Origin: Penium margaritaceum
Taxonomy: Eukaryota > Streptophyta > Zygnematophyceae > Desmidiales > Peniaceae
Assembly: GCA_023375785.1 (NCBI GenBank)
Contig: SZWC01006713.1
Span: 59,647 to 101,609, forward strand
Reading direction: 5' to 3'
DNA length: 41,963 nucleotides
Shown: in pieces, positions 19,960-29,944 of the stretch
Position numbering within the stretch: position 1 is the stretch's first letter
Layout of the letters: each line of letters opens with the position of its first letter
The notes under the pieces: generated by a model
The model's database searches: none
Told to the model about the DNA's origin: nothing
What the model saw: the letters and a program-made list of their open reading frames with translations, nothing else
Made by a program: the position numbers and the translations under genes

Positions 19960-20793
19960 TGTCATTCCTAAGTCACGTGGCCTGAGGCTGCGATCTAGAA
20001 AACAGCGCCGACACAATGGCAACTGCCGATCGTCCAAGGGAATTTCACCCAAGGATCACGATCACCCCAAGGAATTGACTATGCCTCTGGTGAGACCTAG
20101 TTACCCAAGTGCTTTCGCTCAAGGTCTTAGGGGCTCCCGCCCTCTAAGCCTTCTTCTTCCTTGGTGTGAGAGCCCCACAAATTAAGTCAGCACTCTCACA
20201 CGAGCAAGATTACAACCACCTTAGCAGTTCATATCAAGCTCAGTCTCAAGCACACAGCTCAAACAAGAGACATCAAGTGAAGGAGTAATTGAGACAATGG
20301 TAAGTACAAGGCATAAATAGCTGAGGAGTCCTTTTGGCAGCCAAAGCGCGCGCGCCTCGGCTAAGCCGAAGCGCGTGTGCCTCGGCCGATGTCACTCCCT
20401 AAGTTTTTTTTTTTTTTTTTTGGTTTTTAAGATGGTCCAAGCAAAAAATCCCTCCCACCGGGCTCCCTAAGTTAAGGAGGTCATCCCCTCAATCAGGGAA
20501 GCCATCCCCTGATCTAAGGCACATCTTGCATCTTCCAATCCGACCGTTGGATCTGCCCGAAACTTGGATAGCTGACGGTTTGACACCTGCTCTTTCCATC
20601 GGCATGGTCAGGTTGACGATCTGAATAGCCATTATCAGAAACCCAGAGGACTTATCCATGAACAAGGACAGTGCATGCCTGGTCTCTTGGACCGGACCCA
20701 GGGGACTTGCTCCACATGACCAGTGCATGCCTGGTCCGTCCACTACTTGCCAATTCTGGATACTAGTGGCCAAGGGGTATTCAAATAACAACA
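19960..20793 (-). repeat. Copia element B 5' LTR (834 bp, with a 68-bp insertion)
   Basis: On the + strand TGTCATTCCT to AATAACAACA, the partner of 13875-14641. The length difference is explained by the poly(T) insertion plus its target duplication (20406-20473). For the - strand element this right copy is the 5' LTR and would carry the promoter. Confidence 0.9.
20395..20473 (-). mobile_element. Poly(A) retroposon scar inside the 5' LTR
   Basis: The 11-bp string ctccctaagtt occurs at 20395-20405 and 20463-20473; the sister LTR has it once. Between the copies lie 57 bp beginning with a run of T (an A-tail on the - strand) and then unique sequence ending cctcccaccggg. A short 5'-truncated SINE or LINE-type retroposon with a target duplication explains this well. 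The family is unknown to me. Confidence 0.7.
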
Positions 20794-21660
20794 ACATCAT
20801 CATCTTCTCTAAAGATTGGGACAACCACATCCACGACTTGGAGCAAGTGTTTTCACGTATGGAAGCAGTCGGAATGGTTTTGAAGGCGTCAAAGTGCAGC
20901 TTTGGAGCAGACAAGGTGTTGTAGTTGGGCCACGTGGTGGGACTTGAGGGGGTAGCTGTAGATCCTGAGAAGGTGGCGGCAATTGCAAGCATGCCAGGAC
21001 CAACGATCCTAACGGAGGTGCGCAGCTTCCTTGGACTAGCAAGCTACTACCGGAGGTTTGTTAAGGATTTTGCAAACATTTCTGGACCCTTACATGCATT
21101 AACAAAGGCCCGAGTGTAGTTTGAGTGGACGGGAGATTGTCAGTGCGCATTTGAGCAGCTTAAGGACGCACTCATGATAGCACCAATCCTGGTGTTACCT
21201 GATTTTTGCAAGCCATTCATTTTTTAGACTGATTTCAGCTATGAGGGGATGGGAGCAGTGCTAGCACAGAAAGATGTAAAGAGGAGGGAGGGGTGGTTTG
21301 CTATGCCAGCAAGACATTGGTTGGGACAGAGGTGAATTATCCATCTGTTGGGGGAGAGTACCTGGCGGTGGTATGGGGTGTGCAGCATTTTCGCCCATAC
21401 ATCCACGGCTCTAAGTACACTTTGGAGACTGACCATTATGCCCTTGAGTGGTTGCATACAATGAAAAATCTGACATAGAAGCTAGTGCGCTTGTCAATTC
21501 TTCTGCAAGAGTACCAGTTTGAGGTCAGGTACCGGAAGGGGAAATCTACGGGGAACGTGGATGGCTTGTCACGTCCTGTAGTGCAGGATGCGAGCAGCCA
21601 TTGGCATGTGAGGGGGAGGTGGAGACTGGCTATCCTCTCATGGGCAGTTTCATGATGTAA
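20794..21660 (+). pseudogene. Gypsy reverse transcriptase C-terminal half and RNase H
   Basis: Begins with the right target duplication acatc (20794-20798), which restores the gypsy codons. Reads [57 protein letters not shown] and PLHALTKA, classic Ty3/gypsy thumb and connection motifs; then RNase H fragments GMGAVLAQK, VCYASKTLVGTEVNY, EYLAVVWGVQHFRPYIHG, TLETDHYALEWL and VRYRKGKSTGNVDGLSR. Stops at 20922 (TAG) and 21117 (TAG) and a frame change near 21270 break it. Confidence 0.85.
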
Positions 21661-21789
21661 GCAACGGAAGCAGAGGCAGCAGATGATGACCAGTAGAGTT
21701 GAGGAGGTGAGTCTGGGGGGCTACAAGTAGCACAAAGAGAGGCGGGTTGGGGGCAAAGTAGCAGATCAGAGCAGCCAAGACATGAGGGG

Positions 21790-23272
21790 ATGCAACAACC
21801 AGCAAGGACAGAAGTGAGGGAGACAAGTATGGAGGGAGTGGGGCCTGAAGGTCAGAACGAGGACCCTCAACAATTTTTTTATCACCAATTAGACATGGCA
21901 TGGCAGGAGGAGGAGGAGAAGGCGGTTGATATCACTCAAGACGTTAAACTCCTTATCTTCCTGAAGAAAGGAGATGTGATCTTGACATGGGATGACAAGG
22001 AGAAGCTTCGGGTGTGTGTAAGGGCTCAAAGTTTCTACGTGGAAAGGGAGCAGCTGATGCGCTTCCCGACCGGACGATACCCTGCACGACAAGTACCACG
22101 TATCCGAGAAAGGGAGGAGATTGTGGTTAATGCTCACAATGTGGGCCACTATGGGGTAGAAAGGATGGCAAGCACGGTATGTTCAAAATTCTACTAGACA
22201 ATCATTATGCGCACAGTGAGAAACATTGCGCTCTCTTGCCAGGGGGCTGTCTTCACCAAGGCAACCTTCACCTTCAAGACTCCTTTGAATCCCGTACAGG
22301 TGGTGAGACCGTGGCACAGGTTTGTGGTGGATCTCACAAAGCTACCGTCGACGCTGAGTGGGAACCAATGGGTGGTGGTGGCAATTGATTAGTTCACCAA
22401 GTGGGTAGAGGTGAAGCACTCCCACGAAAGAGAGCAGCTCTTGTAGCAGACTTTTGCTTGAGGATGTGATCTCCATATATGGTGCACCAAGAGTGGTGCA
22501 CTTTGACCAAGGAGGAGAGTTCCAGAAAGAGGTGAAGGTGTTGCTACAAGCATGGGATGTCTACATTCAGCTAAACATCCACGGTCATCAGGGTTGGTGG
22601 AGTGCTTCAACCGCACCCTGAAAGCAGCTTTAGTAAAACCAGCAACGATGCACGGGATCGAGTGGGATCGTGTGCTCCACTTGGTCGCGGTTGGATATAG
22701 GTTTGCGGTGTAGTTGTCTATAAAGTTTAACCCATTCAACCTGACCTATGCGAGGGAGCCTTGGTTGAGTTTGTTGGGCGAGCAGGCATTCGGGGAAGTA
22801 CGGCTGGGAGAAGCAACGGAGCTCAAAGTGGTGGAGTACATGGCTGAATGTGTAGCTAATGTGCGGACCACTATCTTGCAAGTTTGGCATAATTGTGATC
22901 GTGCGACAGGAACGCAGCAGAAGTAGTATGATTCAAGACGCAATGTGCCTTCAGTGAAGAGCAAGGTGAAAGTGGGAGACGGGTGCTATGGAATTCTTTG
23001 CAAGGAGGGAGGATGAAGTGAGAAAATTTGGTGCGCGAATTGTGGATGGTTGACGAGTTGTTCTCCAATGACTGCGTCAAGCTCGTTGGAAAGGATCAAA
23101 ATGGAGGCTTTGTCACCAGTTTTGAGAACGTATATCGCGTGAATGATCTTGATGAAAAGTTTTGGTGGGTCACCTCTATTACACCAAGTGAGCACATGTG
23201 GGAGAAGTTGAAGAGGTGGCAAAAGTGGAAAGCTCTGGTTGAAGAAAGGAGTGCAAGAACACCAAACTAAGA
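21790..23272 (+). pseudogene. Gypsy integrase
   Basis: Inserts element DNA into the genome. A Glu-rich lead is followed by the zinc-binding start (HNVGHYGVERMAST, about 22134; the Cys pair is damaged), then the core: WHRFVVDLTKLPSTLSGNQWVVVAID (first Asp, about 22330), YGAPRVVHFDQGGEFQKEV (second Asp, about 22495) and SSGLVECFNRTLKAAL (Glu, about 22590). Frames change several times and TAG 22390 and TAG 22445 interrupt it. The end (23028-23270) reads ELWMVDELFSNDCVKLVGKDQN and FENVYRVNDLDEKFWWV; it is not a recognisable chromodomain. Confidence 0.8.
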
Positions 23273-23278
23273 GAAAGT

Positions 23279-23970
23279 CAGTGCCGAGCAAGTGGGAGGG
23301 GGGATTTGGCAACGATCTCACAAAATTTGGGGGTGTATTTGGCAACACCACCAGTTTGGTAAAGTTGACGTAGCTTGTCATGCGCGTTGTTCCTCGCATC
23401 ACTAACGCTGAAATGCTTGATCAAGAACTCCGTGAAACCCTTCCATGAGGTCGACCATTTTAGGGTAGGGTCACAACTGCTATAGGTTGGAGCCAATGGG
23501 GTTGAGATTTTGTTTTCGAGCGCAATGCGGACGACCATTTTTGCTCCACTATTGTGTTGATTGGACCGCATCACATCGGCCCACCACTCCAATGCTGACC
23601 CTCTTTACAAGGTCACGACATAGTTGTGTCGTGCCTCATACCTCGAGGCATGCACGCTGATGGCGGTGAAGTACAACTCTAGACCGAGTATCTAAGCATG
23701 AAGAGCTGGCACATCCTTCTTCCATGGGTGAAATAGCCCTGGATTGGGCGGGCTCGGGACACCCACCACAGCTCTTGGTGCGGTGGCATCTGCCAGTGGT
23801 GTTGTCACGGGACGCTTCGCAAGCTCTTGATTGAGGTACGCATTTTGCTTCTCCAACACGTCCATCTTGGCCTACATGTTGATGAGTAACATCTGCGATG
23901 TTGCGACTTTTGGTACTTCACCTTGCGTGTCAAACGCCGCGGCCATTGGGAACGTGCTGGATGAAGTCAT
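23279..23970 (-). pseudogene. Gag start of a second Ty3/gypsy element (- strand)
   Basis: From ATG 23970 one frame runs to 23279 with three stops (TAG 23872-23874, TAG 23692-23694, TAA 23605-23607). It contains a coiled lead (MDVLEKQNAYLNQELAKRP), a capsid-like PPNPGLFHPWKKDVP..L, LEWWADVM, FTEFLIKHFSVSD and KLRQLYQTGGVAKYTPKFCEI, the typical Retrotrans_gag block. Sequence stops at the end of the + strand gypsy element, so one was inserted into or joined to the other. The rest of this element is not in the window. Confidence 0.7.
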
Positions 23971-24138
23971 CTTTGAGTCCAGTCCAACTTCTTCCTCAAC
24001 GGGTCCTCAGGTTACCACCTTGTCACCGAAGTGAGTTGTTGGCCTTGGGTACAGATCTACCAAAGAGATGAGATGCATGTTGGTCTATTCTGGCAAGGAA
24101 AGGTTGCCACGTAGATGATTGTGCTACTTAGCGAAGGA

Positions 24139-24152
24139 CGACTCTAATACCA
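24139..24152 (-). promoter_or_regulatory. Primer-binding site of the second gypsy element
   Basis: On the - strand TGGTATTAGAGTCG, close to TGGTATCAGAGTC, complementary to the 3' end of initiator Met-tRNA. It lies two bases after the LTR end and about 170 bp before the gag ATG, as expected. Confidence 0.6.
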
Positions 24153-24154
24153 AG

Positions 24155-24460
24155 TGTAAATCGGGCGCATTGTGCTAGCCTCAACCAGAGGGTACAAGTA
24201 CCAACTGGCGACAACGGGGACCAAGGGGAGGCTAGTGCACAATTGTCATTGCATGCAAAGCACAGGTTTATCGTGGGGGAGTATGGGAACACGTGTGGCA
24301 CAATGAGAGTCAACTTTATTTGTTATTCAAGTGTCAATGTACAAGACTATATGTACATAATGATACATTCTAGGCGACCCGAGGTCGCCGGGCCGTGTGC
24401 AGCCATGTACAGGCCAAGGATGGGCTTGAATGCCTAAGTATCACGTAGCTCATCTTTCCT
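24155..24460 (-). repeat. 5' LTR of the second gypsy element (far end uncertain)
   Basis: On the + strand it starts TGTAAATCGG next to the primer-binding site. The - strand holds a TATA-like acatatagt (about 24350) and an AATAAA-like signal (about 24325) in the right order for U3-R-U5. I cannot place the outer end: no target duplication or second LTR is in the window. Confidence 0.4.
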
Positions 24461-25100
24461 GCTTTCCAAGGTACCTATAATCACATCATTTTGTGGAGGA
24501 ACGGCTGAGATGTAACTTTTTCCATGAACCAAAGTAATCCGCCACTAAGAACACCACTAGAGATGATGACGACCACCCGAAGCGCCCTATTTCCACATCG
24601 GGGCGCCAATCTGAAGCACCCTTGCCCCTCCACGATCCTTCATTCATGGACTAACCAGTCCCAAGGCTCGCTTTGGCCTCGTTGGGCCTTCCAAGGGTCG
24701 ATTCTTGGTCCTTGGGGATGAATGCCAGTCACCCGTTTTCCCCTCAGTCTGTCCAGGTTCTGGCCGTGCGTAACTTCCTCAATTCTTGATTGATTAACCC
24801 TGTTCATAGGTCGATCTGGTACGGTTTTTCCTGTAGATTCCAAATCTACATGCACATTACACATTGAAGGAAGATTCCATCTGCGATCAGTGCGGGTGGC
24901 ACTGTCCGGCTTACAATCTCGTAGCGTTGATAACTTTTTGCAACTCTTATGACCCCTTCATTATACCCATGGCAACATCGCCAGTTGGTCGTCCTCATAC
25001 CCCTCATCAAATTCTGCAATGTCAGGAACCTTTTGCTACAATGTAAGCCGCTTAGATGATGGATCAGTCATTTTAGAATATTTGACCGGAGTGGAGCCTC
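24461..25100. other. No assignable gene
   Basis: Short frames only. A string ttggcgccccgatg on the - strand (about 24593-24608) resembles a retroelement primer-binding site, but no LTR end stands beside it. Otherwise nothing supported. Confidence 0.35.
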
Positions 25101-26330
25101 GCCTTCTATTCCTGCCCTTTGCCATTTGCTGACTTTTTATTTTTTTCTCTATGACTCTCGCCCCCATTTTTTATTTGCTAATGTGGTTTCCAACAGTCAT
25201 GCAAGACATGTCCGAGGTTTTTACAAGTCCTACAGAGCCGTTGATTGGGTTGATCGACAGCGTCAATCTCCATGGAGGACAGGGTTTTCATCGAATGCGA
25301 CTTCCCTTTGTCATGATGAGAATTGTGGCTTTGAGGTCGTCAGTATTTAGATTCCTGCATAAGAGTGCTATAACTGGCATTGTTGATGCAATTGATTCCC
25401 GCAGTCATGGACGGAAGGTCATCCAAGATGTAGTGATGGTGATTTCTTAGTGGATAGCTCCCTTGAGGTTGTTGTAGTACAAACAAAGTTCGTCGAGGGT
25501 GATGTTACTACTGATCAAGATTTTACAGAAACTCCAAGTATACTCTGCCACGTTGTACTAATGATGTTGTCATTGGAGTCTCTACAATTAGTTAGACTTC
25601 TTGTTCAACTTTCCAAGATGAGGAGAGTAGCATGCGCAAAGTTGTTCCACGATTCCATTGGCACGAGAGAAAAGTGCCACGTTGGATTAATTTGCTTGAG
25701 AGGTAGTGCAACTGTAGTAATTCATGTGTGAGAGGTTGTGTGAGCCGTTGAATTGGCTCTACCAATCTCCTTGTGCCGTTGGATGGTATTTAGATAGGAC
25801 CACCAATTCAAAGACGTACTATGCAAAAGCAAGGCAAAAAGGTCAAATATTTCAATTTTAAGTGACCTCAACATTTGTGAAGTACACCTGCAAATTCGTC
25901 AACCACACCTCTACCGTCGGTCCTTTATTGTTTGCCTGATGAATTTGGGGCTCACTCGAGATTTTTAAAGTTTTTTTGGGTGAGCACTTCTTCACACCCG
26001 CGAGAAATTCAAAGCTCCTCCATTGCTAGGTTGAGTTGTTTGAGCGGATGGGAGTTGAGGCTCTCGGGTCCTAACAACTTCTGGTACAGATCTTCATTTA
26101 TTTGAGCTTGCCACTTGTCGACCCGACGGGTATAGGCAGAGGCAAAGGGTAAAGAGAGCCTGAGGCGTCCATTATGAGGTTGACTGTCGGGTTCATCAGT
26201 GTTGTATGATTTTTCGCAAAGCTTACCGCTCTTGTCTCGTTTGTTTGGATTGCATCGGTGTTCGCGTGCTGTCCATTCTCCATCCTTGAAGTACTCACCA
26301 CATACTACTGCTCCTCACAGGTTGGGCTAG
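25101..26330 (-). pseudogene. Coding-like decayed stretch, possibly retroelement gag
   Basis: On the - strand, coding-like pieces follow one another with frame changes: MENGQHANTDAIQTNE (from 26283), WQAQINEDLYQKLLGPESLN (about 26115) and PTVEVWLTNLQVYFTNVEV (about 25900). The style resembles a retrotransposon gag start, but I recognise no diagnostic motif and stops are frequent. Treat as a tentative relic. Confidence 0.3.
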
Positions 26331-28490
26331 TTGTGTTTACCATTGTCATCATGAAAATGTTCAATCTTTTGAAGAGTGGAGATGTGCTTGAGGACTCGTG
26401 GAAGATTTTTGTCAGTTTATAGTTTATGCGTTGGTCGCCCCTCTCACGTTGTTGCACTCTTGTATCAAGTGTTGTAGAAATCAAAATAGAGGTGGTTCAC
26501 AAGAATGAAGTGCGGAACAAAACAAGGATTCGATGATGTGTGAAAAATGGATCATTTGTATTGTGTAGTAAGTGTGTTTCGTTGATAAATGTCGAGTGAG
26601 TCGAGCACATGTATGCAATCCCAAGAATGAGAATGAGGCATACGTTGGGTCCTCGACGCTCAATCTAAGCGACGCGTGTGAGGTTGCATGGTGAGTGACT
26701 GCTTCGAGAAGCTCCAGCGAGAAGATGGGGGGCTTTGAGAATATTGAGGCACGGTTTTTTAAAGATCCAGCACCGTGAAGAAGTCGACCGGATAGTATTG
26801 CAACATCGATTTAGTTCATGAAGCTTCTTTCGACTCTTTTACAAGATGGTCAAAGTTGTCCGAAACTTCTAGAATAGACCACTGGAGGTCGTGGCAGTCG
26901 GCCAACATGCCCTCGGCCTGACGATGTAAAAAGCCTAAGGTCTACGCGCGGTGGGCTATGAATATTATGACAAAAATTCCCACTTGTGGAGTTCTGAGAC
27001 TCGTGTACGTGAGGGAAGCAACAACTCAAACCTGGCAAAGGTGTTTGAAGTTACACGGCGACCTCAACAGCTGGACTGCCGCTTTGACTCTTGGGTAATG
27101 CAAGCCGTCCAAGTTTTCTAAATTTTTTGTTTATCCTTCACCCAAATTGCTCATTCTTGAACTTTGACTGAAGGTTTTGTTTCTTTTGGCGTTCCTTAAG
27201 GTGACTTTCCGGTTCTAACATTGGCAAACTTGTGCGAGGCGATGGCCTGACCTGTCGCCACAACATTTGGCGACGATGAGGACAAGTAGGTATAGCAGGC
27301 TCCTATTCCAAAAAACCCCTTTTATAAAGTGTGACGGCCAGCGAGGACCAAGCGTTCAATCCGCCGATAAATCTCGTCAGTGCTAGGCTCCAACCTGACG
27401 TGAAGGGCTCACTGTTTACGCCGCCTGAACGGGGACTTGTCGAGAGGTCTAGTATTCGTGAAAGTCTTGAAATACTGTAAATCTTTATGTAAGATTCACG
27501 ACGGATTATCACCTTTGAATGTGTGTTTGAAAACATGCTAATCAGTCAAACGTATTTCAACATCTTGATGGTACATCTCGCGGTAGACCCAAAACGAAAA
27601 CTTGTAAAATGTTGACGCCAGAGTCGCCAGGGCGTCAAAAAATCGTGCAACCATTCAGGTCGGCCTAAACTGCGACCACCGCAACCAGGTTTGAGCCTCC
27701 GGTGGGCCAGGAACTTAGGTGGGCTGAAATGCTTGAAGTCTGCGAAGATCCGACACCTCTAATCAGGACAGACCTTAAACCAAGATTATCTGGTCGATTT
27801 ATCCTTCTAGCATATGTTGAGGTTAAAATCCATTCTATTTGTTTCAAAACACATGTGGCCTTGAAAGCTCGCCATTGGGTTGACATATTGGGTGAAAGGT
27901 TCACGTGAGGTCGGAGTCCGACGTTCACGCGATTTACTGGTGGATGAACTAAGTTATTGCTAACGTTCACATATTTGAAAGGAAATGTTTTAGAGTAGGC
28001 TCGCTATGGCCCCATGTTCACATCATCGCGGAATGTAGTGGCGACTGGTCCGGTCATGGCCTTGGACACGTTTTGCCCCTTTTCAGCCCCGACCATCTAT
28101 TAAAACCAATGATAATCCATCCAAACAGATCCTATACAAACTCGTGCCACAGTTGCCCTTACCCAGGTGGTCCGAGCGGAACCTCGACTTTCGGCCTGGA
28201 CGGCCGCTGGCGCTTGTGGCCACTTATCGCCTCCCACCTGAACAGCTCACCGGATAAAGGGTTTGCGGTGGGTTTGGGACGTCTGAAGTGCTGTTACCAG
28301 AATGGTCTTTTACCTGAATATGTTGTGTTTCACGAAAACAATACATTTTCGCATAATCATGGAATGTTTGTACATTGAAACACCAGTTTCATCGCTTTGG
28401 ATCTGTGAACCAACGAGTCGCGAGACCAATAGAAATGTTTCACGATTCCTGAATAACGAAAGGTGCCACTGAACCACCTGAGCTTCTTTC
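26331..28490. other. No assignable gene; one LTR/primer-site-like junction
   Basis: Mostly short frames without motifs. At 27261-27283 the text caaca-ttt-ggcgacgatgaggac looks like an LTR end (CA at 27265) followed by a TGGCGAC-type primer-binding site on the + strand, but what follows is not recognisably an element. The - strand frame 27970-27665 (101 codons) shows no known domain. Confidence 0.3.
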
Positions 28491-28842
28491 GTCCTTGTGG
28501 CTTCCCTATGGCCGTCGTCGCGAAGGGGACCCAGAGCGCGCCTCTCCGTCGATCGCAAGCGCGCAGCGGGCAGTCGTAAGCCCGCATCGCGACGCTTCCG
28601 AGAGGCCGCGGAGCGGAGACCTCCTGCCGCCGATTCGGCGACGTCGCTACGATTTGCGACTGGAAGTCGCCATGGTTCAGAGCAGCGATACCGATAAAGC
28701 GCGGCGTGGGCGTCTGTGTCCAACCAAAGGTTTGCCACTGGCAAGTTGATCCTTCTGAAGCATCTTTCTAGATTTGAGGTCTTCCGCCCTTCTCCTCCGG
28801 TCTTCACAGGCTCTCGTTTGTCGCGTCGCTTTCATTTCCACC
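28490..28842 (+). promoter_or_regulatory. CpG-rich 5' region of the Root_cap-like gene
   Basis: Base composition changes sharply here: GC- and CpG-rich from about 28500, unlike the AT-rich flank. An upstream ATG at 28671 opens a 26-codon frame ending before the main start. No TATA box is obvious. Opposite-strand frames through this region are by-products of the high GC content. Function as promoter and leader is inferred from position. Confidence 0.4.
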
Positions 28843-29901
28843 ATGGCGTCCGCGGCGACCTTAGTCCTTGTGGCCCTCGCGGCGGTTTGCTTCGTTCTGC
28901 CCTGCGCCATCGGGTGCGCGGTTCCGCCGTACGGCTGCTCGAAAGACCTCTGCCGCAGTCTCCGCAACCCACCGCCTGTGGCCAAGCCGCTCTTCAACAA
29001 GGACCTGCCCGCGACGTGGGACACGCGGCTCGGGTTCTGGATGGGACTGTACAACAAGCGCTACAGCAACCGGCAGAAGCAGGTTCTCCTGCACGAGAAG
29101 GGCGGTCCATCTGTCAACTACGAGAGCTTCAGCGAGATTGGCTATGTGCTCAAGTACTCCACCGCCACGTCGCTGCGCGCGTGCTGCGACGAGTGCCGCG
29201 TCACGACCGGGTGCTGGGTGTACCAGTACTTCGACGCCGAGTCGGCCACCGGCCGCCTCACTCCGACCGGCTTCAAGAAGGGCGTGCGCTGCTATCTCCT
29301 CAAGGGCGGGCGCGAGACAGAGGACGACTGGTCGGGCCACGGCACGCCGTTCAGCGGCAAGCACTCGGAGCAGGTGATGCCGGGCGACTCGTACAGCCCC
29401 AAGTACAACCCCAGCTGGGTGGGCGGCCTGTGCAACGGNGCCGTGTTCGTCGACGGCGAGCGGGTGGCCACCCCGAACGCGGCGCACACCTCTCTTTCGC
29501 GCCACGGCATGCGCCTCGAGTTCCTGGGCACGGGCAAGACAGGCCCCTATGACGTGGACCGCTTCGCGCTTACCGTCGGGTCGCTGCTGGACATGGGCCT
29601 GAGCATGCGCGTGGCGCACCCCAAGCTGCAGACGCCGTCGGACGCGCAGGCGCACTTCAACGTGGTCATCAACGACATGGCCGCGTCCGCCGCCGTGCAC
29701 GGCGTTTTGGGGCAGACATACCGCGCCACGCGCGAGCAGCAGCTCAAGGCGCTCAAGTACTCGGAGATCTCACGCCTCATGCACGGTCGCATTGCTGCCG
29801 ACGGAGAGACGGGCAAGGGCTTCCTGGAAGGTTCCGTCGGGGACTACGTCACCTCCGGCATCATGTCCGCCGACTGCAAGTTCTCTGCCTTCAGTGTTTG
29901 A
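28843..29901 (+). CDS. Secreted Root_cap-domain protein with Cys-rich (PAN-like) module
   Basis: 352 residues, no intron visible. ATG 28843 is chosen because it sits in CCACCATGG and starts a clear signal peptide (residues 1 to about 26, Ala/Val/Leu core), whereas the frame's earlier Met (28774) would bury that peptide. Mature protein: Cys pairs near the start (C32, C37), then a Cys cluster C114-C115-C118-C124-C150 (ACCDEC..TTGCWVYQYF...CYLLKG) resembling a PAN/apple-type disulfide module, then a C-terminal half that matches the plant Root_cap family (PF06830): VDGERV, a repeated beta-rich stretch, the hallmark VHGVLGQTYR at 285-294, and SVGDYVTSGIMSADCKFSAF at the end. The family is extracellular in land plants with no settled biochemical role. 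The single N (29439) is the third base of GGN, so residue 199 is Gly anyway. Codon use is strongly GC-rich. The only intact non-transposon gene here. Confidence 0.85.
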   Translation: MASAATLVLVALAAVCFVLPCAIGCAVPPYGCSKDLCRSLRNPPPVAKPLFNKDLPATWDTRLGFWMGLYNKRYSNRQKQVLLHEKGGPSVNYESFSEIGYVLKYSTATSLRACCDECRVTTGCWVYQYFDAESATGRLTPTGFKKGVRCYLLKGGRETEDDWSGHGTPFSGKHSEQVMPGDSYSPKYNPSWVGGLCNXAVFVDGERVATPNAAHTSLSRHGMRLEFLGTGKTGPYDVDRFALTVGSLLDMGLSMRVAHPKLQTPSDAQAHFNVVINDMAASAAVHGVLGQTYRATREQQLKALKYSEISRLMHGRIAADGETGKGFLEGSVGDYVTSGIMSADCKFSAFSV

Positions 29902-29944
29902 GGGATGGCTGTGTTTCGGCGTTTGAGGGATGGCTGTGTTTCGG
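29896..29944 (+). repeat. 25-bp tandem duplication across the stop codon
   Basis: gtttgagggatggctgtgtt plus tcgg occurs at 29896-29919 and again at 29921-29944. The first copy contains the gene's TGA (29899-29901). The unit length is not a multiple of three, so the second copy lies in another frame and the protein end is unaffected. Confidence 0.85.

Larger units (their letters stand above)
13875..20793 (-). mobile_element. Complete nested Ty1/copia element B (- strand)
   Basis: A full element with two LTRs in direct repeat (13875-14641 and 19960-20793), primer-binding site, polypurine-like tract, and gag-pol on the - strand in copia order (gag, protease, integrase, reverse transcriptase, RNase H). 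It is flanked by a 5-bp duplication and sits inside the gypsy reverse transcriptase. The two LTRs differ at scattered positions all along, so the insertion is not recent, and the gypsy element is older still. Gag-pol is a single reading frame broken by at least seven stops, one frameshift and a 649-bp insertion. Confidence 0.9.
8430..23275 (+). mobile_element. Large Ty3/gypsy element, split by a nested copia insertion
   Basis: The halves 8430-13874 and 20794-23275 join into one Ty3/gypsy coding order: zinc knuckle, protease, acidic linker, reverse transcriptase, RNase H, integrase. The break lies just after the L-D-D of the reverse transcriptase active site (gac gac at 13866-13871), and the reading resumes with atc atc atc ttc tct at 20796, giving L-D-D-I-I-I-F-S. 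Without the insert the element is at least 7.9 kb. Neither LTR nor the capsid part of gag is seen: the 5' end is cut by the copia A junction and the 3' end stops at about 23275, next to a purine run (gtgggaggggggatttgg at 23290) that could be its polypurine tract. Confidence 0.8.

Noticed and set aside
23028..23270. Chromodomain at the end of the gypsy integrase
   Set aside because: Aromatic residues are present but their order does not match a chromodomain.
28310..29700. Long - strand frames opposite the Root_cap-like gene (28807-28310, 29700-28861)
   Set aside because: They mirror GC-rich codons of the + strand gene, are Arg/Ala-rich and show no domain.
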